64,000 nt of DNA from Mycobacterium branderi (GTDB lineage: Bacteria; Actinomycetota; Actinomycetes; Mycobacteriales; Mycobacteriaceae), in contig NZ_AP022607.1 of assembly GCF_010728725.1 (NCBI RefSeq), positions 800,258 to 864,257 of the forward strand, read 5' to 3'. Position 1 is the stretch's first letter, and each line of letters opens with the position of its first letter. Made by a program: the position numbers and the translations under genes. Of this stretch, positions 27,655-36,290 are shown piece after piece. Below the pieces are notes generated by a model that worked only from the letters and a program-made list of their open reading frames with translations, was not told the DNA's origin and searched no databases.

Positions 27655-28902
27655 ATGAGCGGGTCTCGGCCTTACGACGAAATCGACATCTCCTCAGCAA
27701 AATTTTGGGCCAGCCCCTTGCAGGAGCGGGACAAGGCATACGCCATGCTTCGCCGGGAGCGGCCGGTGTCTTGGCACCGACCGGTCGAATCTGGAGCGCA
27801 TCGCGCCGAGGGTGATGGATTCTGGGCCGTCGTCCGGCATGCAGATGTGGCCGACGTACACCGGCGTCCCGCCGAATTCTGCTCGGGACAAGGCATCTTT
27901 TATCAAGATATGCCGCCAGAGGTGTCCAAGTACATGTCTTTCATGGCGCTCGATGCACCGCGCCATACCAAGCTCAAGCGCCTGGTTAGCACCGCGTTCA
28001 CGCCACGGGCAGTCGCGGCGCTCACCGAACGGGTAACCGAACGCGCACGAATGATTGTCGACGAGTTGATCAACCACGGCCCGGGAGACTTTCACGAGCT
28101 GGTCTCGAAACGCCTGCCGCTGTGGGCGATCAGCGAAATGGTCGGTGTGCCCGAAGATGAGCGGAAAGCACTCGGTGAGTTGACCGACGACATGGAGCAC
28201 ATCAACGACCCCAGCTTTGCGGTGAAGTATCCCGGCGTTGATCCCTATGAGTTCAATGTCCAGGGCCTGGCGCGGATGGCTGAGCTGGGCCGCCGGCTCG
28301 CTGCAGAACGGCGTCAGCGGCCGCAAAACGATTTGATGACCGCGCTTGTGCAGGCATCCGTGGACGGCGAGAAGCTATCCGATGAGGAGATTGGCGACTT
28401 CTTTGATCTGCTGATCTCGGCTGGCTACGCCACCACCGTCCACAACATCAGCATCGGCTTGCATGCGCTATCCCAGTTCCCGGGGGAACGCAAGCTGTTG
28501 TGCTCCGACATGGACAGCTACCTGCGTCCGGCTGTCGAGGAGATGCTCCGATGGACGACCGTCGGCGTCAACTTCCGGCGCACCGCAACAGCGAAAGCAA
28601 CGTCCATCGCCGGCCAGAAAATCGACCCCGGCGACAAAGTCGTGCTGTTCCTGCTGTCAGCGAATCGCGACGAAACAGTGTTCGACGATCCGTGGTGCTT
28701 CAAGATCACCCGCGACCCCAATCCCCATGTGGCGTTCGGGGGCGGAAGCCATTTCTGCCTCGGTTCCCCGCTCGCTCGCCTTGAACTGGAGACGATTTTC
28801 CGCGAGCTTCTGTCCCGTCTGCCCGACATCGAGGTGGTGGATGCGCAGTACATGGTAGGCAGTCACTTGAACGCGGTGAATCGGCTGGAAGTAGCCTTCT
28901 GA
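27655..28902 (+). CDS. Cytochrome P450, paralogue of the one at 36291
   Basis: A P450 of 415 residues. ExxR is EEMLR and the haem loop AFGGGSHFCLG carries Cys368. The I-helix reads SAGYATTVHN: the acidic residue that normally precedes the conserved Thr is Ala, while the paralogue at 36291 has AGYETTVHT. This could slow proton delivery during oxygen activation. The two proteins match from the N-terminal SSAKFW block to the final HLNxxNxL. ATG at 27655 follows GGGAGGGGG. Type-1 operator 105 bases upstream. Substrate unknown. Confidence 0.9.
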   Translation: MSGSRPYDEIDISSAKFWASPLQERDKAYAMLRRERPVSWHRPVESGAHRAEGDGFWAVVRHADVADVHRRPAEFCSGQGIFYQDMPPEVSKYMSFMALDAPRHTKLKRLVSTAFTPRAVAALTERVTERARMIVDELINHGPGDFHELVSKRLPLWAISEMVGVPEDERKALGELTDDMEHINDPSFAVKYPGVDPYEFNVQGLARMAELGRRLAAERRQRPQNDLMTALVQASVDGEKLSDEEIGDFFDLLISAGYATTVHNISIGLHALSQFPGERKLLCSDMDSYLRPAVEEMLRWTTVGVNFRRTATAKATSIAGQKIDPGDKVVLFLLSANRDETVFDDPWCFKITRDPNPHVAFGGGSHFCLGSPLARLELETIFRELLSRLPDIEVVDAQYMVGSHLNAVNRLEVAF

Positions 28903-29111
28903 GTGCGAGGCGCGTCGGGATACGAACATGATCCGGTTGATCGATTTGGCTTATAGCGCAACACTTTCCGTATCCACCATGTTAGTTGTTCCAAGCAGAA
29001 GCGAAGACGCACCACTCGGCAGCAGTCTGCAAGATCACTCTCAGGAAATTCACGTCGACGTCTTGGGATCCAATGAGCATCTTGATTCCGACTTAAGGAG
29101 GTCAGCGGGTG

Positions 29112-29945
29112 ATGGCTGGGCTGCTGGGAATGCGCACTGATCCGTTCCAGGAACCGTCTCACTGGACTTGGTCGATCGGACAGCAGACCGTCGCTGTGAT
29201 TGTGTTCGGTGCGGTGGCACTCGTTGGATTTGCAGTTTTCGCCGGGTTGGCGCGTCGGTGGGGTTCGCCATACCCGGTCTAGCTATATCTCGGAGCCGGG
29301 CTGGTCGTTTTCTACGAGGCGCTGTGCGAGGTGTTAGGGCACATCGAGTGGCCCGACAACATCGACGTGTGGTTCGTCGATCTATCCCAGCGAAAATTCT
29401 CGCTGTTCGTCGTTTTCAGTTACTTCTTCTACGTAGGTATTCCGGCACTGGTGACCATCCGCGTGCTGGAACGCCACCCTAACGCCCGCCGGGGGTGGGC
29501 GTCGTACCTACTGCTCGCGGTTCCCTTTTACACGATTTTCGAGATTCCGCCAGTGACGCTTGACTGGTTGCGCTACTACGGTGACCCTCCCCTGCAATCC
29601 CCTATTACCCTGCCTGCCACCTGGTCTTTCGGCAATAGTGCTGCCGTCGTGGCTAGCGGCGCGATGGTCTACGGACTCATGCATGGAACAACGGTGCTCA
29701 AAGGCCGGCGCTCAGCGCTTCTTGTCGTGCTCATGCCGATGCTTGTCGGCGGAATCCACCTTGCGGTGTTCGTTCCATACTTCACAGCGATTAACAGCAC
29801 TGACAACCGCGCTGTACAGAACGCGGGTGCGGTATTGACGATAGCCTTGTCATTGTTTGCGATCTGGCTCGTCTACGAGATCGTAAGTGGAATCAGGCCC
29901 AGAGAAAGCCATGAACCCACCCTCGTCAGCACGGTTGAGGGATGA
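29112..29945 (+). pseudogene. Multi-pass membrane protein interrupted by one amber codon
   Basis: The frame runs from ATG 29112 (or GTG 29109), after a perfect AAGGAGG at 29095-29101, to 29945, broken only by TAG at 29280-29282 (codon 57). Before the stop is a hydrophobic helix (VAVIVFGAVALVGFAVF). After it come several more, for instance LVVFYEALCEVLG, FSYFFYVGIPALVTI, ASYLLLAVPFYTIFEI and ALLVVLMPMLVGGIHLAVF, giving roughly six to seven spans in 277 codons. TGG to TAG would be one base. The layout recalls AveC-like spirocyclase-family membrane proteins of actinobacteria, but I would not insist on it. Translation could restart at GTG 29331. It lies between two P450 genes. Confidence 0.72.
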
Positions 29946-30126
29946 CAAGGCCTGCGCGGCTTCCCAACTCGATCTGCAGCACCTGCAGACGCATGAGCTT
30001 TACAGATCATGGTCACGGTGTCACAGTAAGTGCGAGCGAGGCATCTCAGTGTTGCTTGCTATGAGTCGGCCGTGCGGGTGATTACAAGCAGTTGCCTGGG
30101 CCACCGGTGTTGTGGAGTGTGAGGCG

Positions 30127-31329
30127 ATGACGACGTCCAGTTTGGTGTTCGATCCGTTTTCTCAAGAGTTCTTCGACGATCCTTACCCCATCTATCGCCG
30201 CCTGCGTGACGAAGCGCCGGTGTATTACAGCGAGCAGTACGACTTTTATGCGTTGACCCGCCATGGCGACGTGGCAGCTGCTTTCAGGGATTTCGAGACG
30301 TTTTCCTCGGCTCATGGTGTGACGTTGGAGGAGATCCATGGCGGCGAGGTCAAGCACGGTCAGTCGATAATCTGGATGGACCCGCCGGCGCATCGCCGGA
30401 TGCGCGGTCTGGTGAACAAGGTGTTCACGCCACGGGCGATTCGGGCGCAAGAAGCACTGGTTCGCAACAGGATTGCCCATCACCTGTCGCGGGTCGATCC
30501 CCGCGGTTTCGACGTGGTGGCCGATTTCGCGGCCTTGTTCCCCATCGACGTGATCACCACCATGCTGGGGGTGCCCGAGGAGCACCATCAGCAGATTCGG
30601 TTGTGGTTCGATGAATTCCTGCAGCGCGAGCCGGGCCAGGTGAACACTTCTGCCGGTGATGCGATGATGCAGTTAACGCTGTTGTACCACGGTCTGATTC
30701 GGCAGCGTCGCGCTAACCCGCAAGATGACATGATCAGTGGGCTGATCGCCGCGGAGGTTGAGCGAGACGACGGCAGTCGCACCAGGCTGGATGACGGTGA
30801 GATCGCCGGATTTTGCAGTTTGCTGGGTGGTGCCGGCGCGGAAACGGTCACCAAGTTGGTGGGCAGTGCGGTGGTGGTGTTCTCGCGGCATCGTGACCAG
30901 TGGGAGCTGCTGCGCGCCGATCGCAGCAAGATCCCGGCGGCAGTAGAGGAGCTGCTGCGATTCGAGGGGCCCGTGCAGTACGACTGCCGCTACACGCTCA
31001 AAGACATTGAACTGCATGGCGTGACGATTCCAGCAGGTAGCGCGGTGATGCTCTTCGGTGCAGCTGCCAATCGCGATGACCGTGCGTTTACCGACGCCGA
31101 GACCTTCGATATCAATCGCGATCGCAGCGAAGCGCAAAATCTTGGCTTCGGATACGGCATCCACAGCTGGCTGGGCGCTGCCTTGGCCCGCATGGAAACG
31201 GCCATCGCACTCGACAATCTTCTCGACTTCCTGCCCGACTACACCGTTGATTACGAGGGTTTACGCCGGGTAGCGATGACCAGCGTGGCCGGCTATTCGA
31301 ATGTGCCGGTCTCGGCGAAGCGGGCATGA
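30127..31329 (+). CDS. P450-like protein with Trp in place of the haem cysteine
   Basis: Full-length P450 fold, 400 residues. PYPIYRRLRDEAPVYYSE, WMDPPAHRRMRGLVNKVFTPR, I-helix GGAGAETVTK and EELLRFE are all intact. The haem loop reads GFGYGIHSWLGAALARME: residue 348, the proximal thiolate ligand in every functional P450, is Trp (TGG at 31168-31170). TGC or TGT to TGG is a single change. Without the cysteine, oxygen activation of P450 type is not expected, so the protein is either inactive or has another role. ATG at 30127 after GTGAGG; the frame itself opens at 30112. Confidence 0.88.
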   Translation: MTTSSLVFDPFSQEFFDDPYPIYRRLRDEAPVYYSEQYDFYALTRHGDVAAAFRDFETFSSAHGVTLEEIHGGEVKHGQSIIWMDPPAHRRMRGLVNKVFTPRAIRAQEALVRNRIAHHLSRVDPRGFDVVADFAALFPIDVITTMLGVPEEHHQQIRLWFDEFLQREPGQVNTSAGDAMMQLTLLYHGLIRQRRANPQDDMISGLIAAEVERDDGSRTRLDDGEIAGFCSLLGGAGAETVTKLVGSAVVVFSRHRDQWELLRADRSKIPAAVEELLRFEGPVQYDCRYTLKDIELHGVTIPAGSAVMLFGAAANRDDRAFTDAETFDINRDRSEAQNLGFGYGIHSWLGAALARMETAIALDNLLDFLPDYTVDYEGLRRVAMTSVAGYSNVPVSAKRA

Positions 31330-31334
31330 CGCAA

Positions 31335-31358
31335 CGCTGATCACGCAGCGCTGATCAC
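31335..31358. repeat. Short direct repeat between convergent genes
   Basis: CGCTGATCAC occurs twice, at 31335-31344 and 31349-31358, four bases apart, each with the palindrome TGATCA. It lies between the stops of the P450-like gene and the hydantoinase-A-like gene. No function is evident; it could help form a terminator structure. Confidence 0.4.
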
Positions 31359-31386
31359 TTCCGGTTAAGTTCGTACGCACAGTGGT

Positions 31387-33519
31387 TCATATGCTGAGGA
31401 TCAGGCTGTTCCAGCGGTCCATCACGGCCCGTTGCCGATCGCGTAACGCGAGGACGGTGTCTGCGAACTCAACCACCGCCGGACCATCAACGGCGGCGCC
31501 GGCGGTAAGTTTCGCGCCCGAATACACCGGCGTCGGCACGGGGTGCGGCCCGCTGTCGTACCAAATCACGGAACGTTCGTCCATGGGTTCGGCGCGGTAG
31601 GCCGGCGCGTCTACCCCGGGCCGCAGTTGAAAGTCGGTAGTGCGCGCGCGGGCAGCTACCCGCAATGAGGTGATCACGTAGCCGGCGAGCGGATACCCGC
31701 TACCGCGACCGTAGAGCTGCTCGTACTCTTGCTCGAACGCCGCAACCAGTTCGTCTAACGCGGCCGCGCTGCACGGTCCGGCGGGAGCGGGCACGGTCAG
31801 CTGGTTCACCTGCATCGCATAACGCATCTCGACGAAGCGTTGATACGTCGGGCCGGCCCGCCGAACCTCAGGTGAAAGCTCAGCCTCGACATTGCGTTCG
31901 AGCTGACTCCATAAATCCTCAAGGTCGTTCGGGTTGAACGGGGAGGACAACAGTACGGCGGCGTCGCGGACGACGACAGCGTCGGCAGAAGCGACTCCGA
32001 ATGCCGACCACCCGGCCGCGAGGTCGCCGAGGGGCATTACCACGGTCGTTATTCCCAGCGCACGTGCAACTGCGGGACAGTGCAGCGCGCCGGCCCCTCC
32101 GTAGCAGTACATGACGCACCCGCGCGGGTCGTAGCCCTGCTGGATACTCGACATCCGGATGGCGTCGGCCATGTGAGCATCCAAGATATGTGCCGCACCG
32201 GCGGCCGTTTGCTCGGCACTGAAACCGAGCGGGGCCCCGGCCCGCTCCAGCGCTTCGCGCGCGGCCGGCACGCTCAACTCCAGCTGCCCACCGAGGAACG
32301 TCGACGGATTCAACAGGCCGAGAACCAGATCGGCGTCGGTTATGGTGGCCTCCACACCGCCGCGGCAATACGCGGCCGGGCCGGGTACTGCACCCGCGCT
32401 GCGTGGTCCAACCCGCAGACTTCCTGTCTGGTTGTCGTAACCGACAATACTGCCCCCACCCGCGCCGACTGAGCGTACGTCGAGTGTCGGCACGAAGTAC
32501 TCGTACTGGCCGTAGCGGGTGGTCATGCGGGTTACCGGGCGGCCCCGCCGGATGATTCCCACGTCGAATGTCGTGCCGCCCATGTCAGCGGTCAGCACGT
32601 CGGGCCGCTCCGCCTGCTCTGTGACTGCCGATGTGCGGGCCAGCCTGCCCGCACCGATCACGCCAGCGACCGGTCCCGATCCGATTGTGAGCAACGGTCG
32701 TTCACGCGCGGCTCGCACGTCGATGAGCCCGCCCGTACAACTCATGATGGACAACTGCCCGCGGTAACCGAGTTCGGTGAGCCGTGACTCCAACTCTTTC
32801 AGATAATTAGAGGTAATCGGACCGATCATCGCGTTGATAACCGTCGCCACGGTGCGCGGGTACTCTCCCCGGCGCGCGACGACCTCCGAACTCAGCGATA
32901 CGAAGGCTCCCGGTGCTTCTTGCACTACCAATTCGCCCAATCGCCGCTCGTGCTTCGCATTCACGGTCGACCAGAGCAGAGCGATCGCGAACGTTTCGAC
33001 TCCGGCGCCCAGCAGTTCGCGAACCTGACGGCGGGCAGCCGTGTCGTCCATTTCGACAACCACTGCCCCGTCAGCGGCTACCCGCTCATCGACTTCGCGG
33101 ATGAGCTGCTTCGGAACCAGCGGCGCGGGCTTCGTGTGACCCGCCAGGCGGGCGATCTCACGGGCGTCCAGCTCCGCCAGCCGGTGACCGGCCTGCATGA
33201 AACTCAGTGTGTCGCCGTGGCCGGCCGTGGTGAGCAGCCCGACCGGCGGAGTGCGCCGTTCCACCAGGGCATTGGTACCCACCGTGCACCCGTGCAGAAC
33301 CGCCCCGGCCCTGCAAAGAAGTTCAGCGGCGCCAAGGCCGAGATCGCGGGCCGCGGCGGACACCGCGTCGACGAACCCATCCTGGAAGGTGGGCGGGGTG
33401 GAAGGCGCTTTGCCGATCACGATCTGCCCGGTTGGGTCGAGGACCACGCAATCGGTGAAGGTGCCACCGACGTCCACACCGATGATGTATCCGCTCGCGG
33501 GGAAATCGACCCCGTTCAC
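31387..33519 (-). CDS. hyuA: Hydantoinase A/acetone carboxylase beta-like ATPase subunit
   Basis: A 710-residue HyuA-type protein. The ATP-binding ASKHA start is GVDVGGTFTDCVV, followed by HGCTVGTNALVERR, the DMGGTTFDVGIIRRG phosphate loop and the YCYGGAGALHCPAVARALG segment. Together with the gene upstream it forms the two-subunit core seen in N-methylhydantoinases, 5-oxoprolinases and acetone/acetophenone carboxylases, where this subunit hydrolyses ATP. GTG at 33519 overlaps the stop of the alpha subunit gene by four bases (GTGA), so the two are coupled. Confidence 0.92.
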   Translation of the reverse strand: MNGVDFPASGYIIGVDVGGTFTDCVVLDPTGQIVIGKAPSTPPTFQDGFVDAVSAAARDLGLGAAELLCRAGAVLHGCTVGTNALVERRTPPVGLLTTAGHGDTLSFMQAGHRLAELDAREIARLAGHTKPAPLVPKQLIREVDERVAADGAVVVEMDDTAARRQVRELLGAGVETFAIALLWSTVNAKHERRLGELVVQEAPGAFVSLSSEVVARRGEYPRTVATVINAMIGPITSNYLKELESRLTELGYRGQLSIMSCTGGLIDVRAARERPLLTIGSGPVAGVIGAGRLARTSAVTEQAERPDVLTADMGGTTFDVGIIRRGRPVTRMTTRYGQYEYFVPTLDVRSVGAGGGSIVGYDNQTGSLRVGPRSAGAVPGPAAYCRGGVEATITDADLVLGLLNPSTFLGGQLELSVPAAREALERAGAPLGFSAEQTAAGAAHILDAHMADAIRMSSIQQGYDPRGCVMYCYGGAGALHCPAVARALGITTVVMPLGDLAAGWSAFGVASADAVVVRDAAVLLSSPFNPNDLEDLWSQLERNVEAELSPEVRRAGPTYQRFVEMRYAMQVNQLTVPAPAGPCSAAALDELVAAFEQEYEQLYGRGSGYPLAGYVITSLRVAARARTTDFQLRPGVDAPAYRAEPMDERSVIWYDSGPHPVPTPVYSGAKLTAGAAVDGPAVVEFADTVLALRDRQRAVMDRWNSLILSI

Positions 33520-35846
33520 GTGAACAACACCTCCGCCAGCGCCGGCTCGGCGGCCCGCACGACCTCAGTGCTCATCAGCACCTGGCAAGCCGGACAGCAG
33601 TAGCGCCGAAAGACCATGTCTTCGTCGAGGAACACCCGCGGATCGCCCACCGTGGGAATGAGACTCACATCGGCCTGCTCGACGAGCAGAGCCAGCTTGT
33701 AATTCGCGCGATAGTCGGTGAGGACTACACCGCATCGAGCGCACGCGAGCACTCGATGCCTCGCCTCGTCGCGCTCGATCAGGTACTCATGTACGGGCCT
33801 GGGCGGGGCGCCGGTCGCCGGTGAGGTCAGCGCGGGGACGGGTTCACCGAAGAATTCCGCGGCCGGTCGCCATCTACCGCGCTCGGCGCGGATCTCGTTG
33901 CGCCGCCGCGAGGTTGCAGCGAAGTCCACGTCGCCGGAGTCGGCAATCGCCACGCCATAGACCCGCAGCGCCGCATCGGCCGAAACGTACCCGCCCGCGA
34001 CGTCATATCCGACCTTGCTCGGCTCCCGTTCCAGCGGGTCGCCGTATCCGCCCCCTCCGCATACGACCAGCAACAGCGCATCGCCGTCGCGGAAGGGGGT
34101 GCCGTTGGACTTTCCGCGCAGCCGCAGGCGTTCTGCACGTTCGAGCTCATCGACCGTGCGAGGCATGTGCTTGCATTCCCAGTGCTTGGCCAGGTCGGTC
34201 TGGGTAAGCATTTGATAGTGCGCGGTAGGCGACGGATAGCCACCGAATACTCCCGCGGCCTGATTTGTCGAGACCGATTGGCCCGCAGCATTGGTGATGA
34301 TCTCGATGCCGCCGGCTCGATAGGGTGTGATCGCGACCTCGTTGCCGACCCCACCGCGCCACCGCCCGGCTCCACCGGTGTCCTCTGCCTGTCTGCGATA
34401 GAGCACGAGTATGGGATAGAACTGTTCACTATCCTCCACGTTGGGCATCCGGATGAGCGGATCCGATGATGAGCCGCACGTTTCGACGCCATCCATGTGG
34501 GAGCGCGCTCCCCCGCCGAAACCGCACGCTTCTGTCAACGCAGTTCCGAAGAAGTTGCCGCGATCATTGGTTCCCGCGATCACCGTCAACGGCGTATCGG
34601 GGCCGGAGACGCTGGCATCATGTGCCAGCTCGGGATCGTTGATCATGAGCCGGGTGAAGATGTTGCGCAGCCGCTCATAGCAGCTGCTGATGTTGAGCAC
34701 CCCACCGCTGACGGCAGCGGGATGGTCAACGCAGGTCAGCTTGCCGGGCAGAGGATGGAAGTCGATCTGCCGCTCCGCGCCGCCGACAGAGAAGGTGTGT
34801 TCGTGCAGCAGGGTTTGACCTGTTACGCCCAGGACAATCCCGACGAAGTTCGTGTAGGTAAACCCGTTGGGCCCTTCGCTTTGATCATCGGTGCCGACAT
34901 TGTCGACCAGCAAGCGTGACCCGCGCTTCGTGATATTGAACTGCACGCGGTGGGTTGTCCGATCGCCTGGAAGATTCTCGTCAAAGTACAGCACTTCACT
35001 TAGCACGCAGTCAGGAATGCGTTCTAGCTTGCGCGCGAAGGCTTTTTGGGCGTTGTCCAGGATGCGGCGCATCCCGGCTTTGACAGCGCGTGCTCCGAAC
35101 TCATCGCAGGCTTCACACAACCGGCGAGCCGCGAAGCGGCAACCTGCCAGCTGGGCACGCATATCCAATGCAACCATGTCCGGCGTCCTCGACTGACGCC
35201 GGTACATTTCTTCCAAATCCATACGCAGAACGCCCTTTTCGACCATTTTGAATGGCCGGAACACCACCGGGTCGCTGAAGACGTCGGGTGCGTTTTGCGG
35301 CCATCCCCCCGGAACGATTCCTCCGAGGTCGTACTGCTGGGCGGCGTTGGAAACCCATGCGAAAAGGCCCCCATTGACGAACACGGGCATTGCCACACAG
35401 ACGTCCATCTGATGCGACGCCCCGATCCACGGATCATTGGCCACGAAGATGTCGCCATCCTCGATACCGGGGCTCTCGCTCATTCGCTCCATCACATAGC
35501 GCACAAGCAGTGTCGACCCGGTGTTGAGGTACTGCATGAAGGGCGCTCCCATGACAATCTCGCCATCCTCGCTGAGCAGCGTCATGTTGAAATCGAGTGC
35601 CTGAAAGATCGGTGAGCCGGACATCCGGGTCAACGTGTCGCCGTGGCCGATGTTGATCGTCCAGAGGCGGTTGCGAAGCACTTCGAAGGTGATCGCATCC
35701 AGGTCCTCATCGACATCAGTGTTGAACCTGAGCTTGGAGGAGAGCCGATCCCGCCAATCCGGCGCGGGACGGTAGCTATGCGTCCAACCGTCCCACTCGA
35801 TTCCGTCAAGTGCGCCCATGCGCTCGCCCCTGAGATCGTCCGTCAT
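33516..35846 (-). CDS. hyuB: Hydantoinase B/acetone carboxylase alpha-like subunit fused to a gamma-like zinc-ribbon domain
   Basis: A protein of 776 residues. The first 600 or so are a HyuB-type subunit: ITFEVLRNRLW, VANDPWIGASHQMDV, GGWPQNAPDVF, TNFVGIVLG, and a GGAGRWRGGVGNEV glycine-rich segment. The last 100 residues add a module with CARCG, YRANYK and CCPAC pairs, like the small zinc-binding gamma subunit of acetone carboxylase. HyuB-only hydantoinases lack this domain, so an ATP-dependent carboxylase of a ketone is more likely than a hydantoinase. I chose ATG at 35846 after GGGAAG; another ATG is at 35819. The frame from 35906 would run through the operator. Confidence 0.88.
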   Translation of the reverse strand: MTDDLRGERMGALDGIEWDGWTHSYRPAPDWRDRLSSKLRFNTDVDEDLDAITFEVLRNRLWTINIGHGDTLTRMSGSPIFQALDFNMTLLSEDGEIVMGAPFMQYLNTGSTLLVRYVMERMSESPGIEDGDIFVANDPWIGASHQMDVCVAMPVFVNGGLFAWVSNAAQQYDLGGIVPGGWPQNAPDVFSDPVVFRPFKMVEKGVLRMDLEEMYRRQSRTPDMVALDMRAQLAGCRFAARRLCEACDEFGARAVKAGMRRILDNAQKAFARKLERIPDCVLSEVLYFDENLPGDRTTHRVQFNITKRGSRLLVDNVGTDDQSEGPNGFTYTNFVGIVLGVTGQTLLHEHTFSVGGAERQIDFHPLPGKLTCVDHPAAVSGGVLNISSCYERLRNIFTRLMINDPELAHDASVSGPDTPLTVIAGTNDRGNFFGTALTEACGFGGGARSHMDGVETCGSSSDPLIRMPNVEDSEQFYPILVLYRRQAEDTGGAGRWRGGVGNEVAITPYRAGGIEIITNAAGQSVSTNQAAGVFGGYPSPTAHYQMLTQTDLAKHWECKHMPRTVDELERAERLRLRGKSNGTPFRDGDALLLVVCGGGGYGDPLEREPSKVGYDVAGGYVSADAALRVYGVAIADSGDVDFAATSRRRNEIRAERGRWRPAAEFFGEPVPALTSPATGAPPRPVHEYLIERDEARHRVLACARCGVVLTDYRANYKLALLVEQADVSLIPTVGDPRVFLDEDMVFRRYCCPACQVLMSTEVVRAAEPALAEVLFT

Positions 35847-35902
35847 GCTTGCTTCCCGGCCCAGGGACCACAGGATGCGGCGAAGCGAAGACAGGACAGA
35901 TA

Positions 35903-35918
35903 CCAACCATCGAGTTGG
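35903..35918. promoter_or_regulatory. Type-1 operator upstream of hyuB-like gene
   Basis: CCAAC, six bases, GTTGG; the arms extend to ACCAAC and GTTGGT. It lies 56 bases upstream of the ATG at 35846. Confidence 0.74.
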
Positions 35919-36174
35919 TTACGCTATTTCCAAGGGATGGCGATAGTCAAGCACTGGCAAAGGGCAGTTGTGCTCTCGGCGGTGTCCTCGGGTCTGCCGG
36001 TTCTCGATTTCGGGCAGCAGCTACCGGCGGTGTCAGTCTCATTTCGGTTTACCGAGGTGCAAGCCTAGGCAAGGCTCGCGATCGAGCATGATTCTCAGGG
36101 GCTGCGCAACATCCGTTCATCGTGGCTGCTGCAAGCCGTAAGAGCTAAGCGGCAACCTGTCCTCGGGCCGTTAG

Positions 36175-36190
36175 CCAACTAACTAGTTGA
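36175..36190. promoter_or_regulatory. Type-1 operator upstream of P450 at 36291
   Basis: CCAAC, six bases, GTTGA, the same single mismatch as the copy at 27534. It lies 100 bases upstream of the P450 start. Confidence 0.66.
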
Positions 36191-36290
36191 CAACGTTGAT
36201 TGGCGTGCAGGAGACTACGCGAAGGTCGCTGTTCACTGGCTGCACGTCGCTGCCGGCGGTGGGTGTTGGCCGCTTGCGAAGGTGGATGTA

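Larger units (their letters stand above)
35847..36290. other. Divergent promoter region with two operators
   Basis: This 444-base stretch separates the hyuB-like gene (minus) and the P450 at 36291 (plus). It holds type-1 operators at 35903-35918 and 36175-36190, each near one of the two promoters. No gene is seen. Confidence 0.65.

Noticed and set aside
16930..29945. Programmed amber read-through, for example pyrrolysine, at 17254 and 29280
   Set aside because: Only two genes of unrelated type are affected, no pyrrolysine genes are in the window, and mycobacteria are not known to use it; simple nonsense mutations suffice.
1493..36190. KstR or KstR2 binding sites as the explanation for the type-1 palindrome
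   Set aside because: As I remember them, KstR sites have AAC and GTT arms much closer together and KstR2 sites have CAAG/CTTG arms; the CCAAC-N6-GTTGG spacing fits neither.
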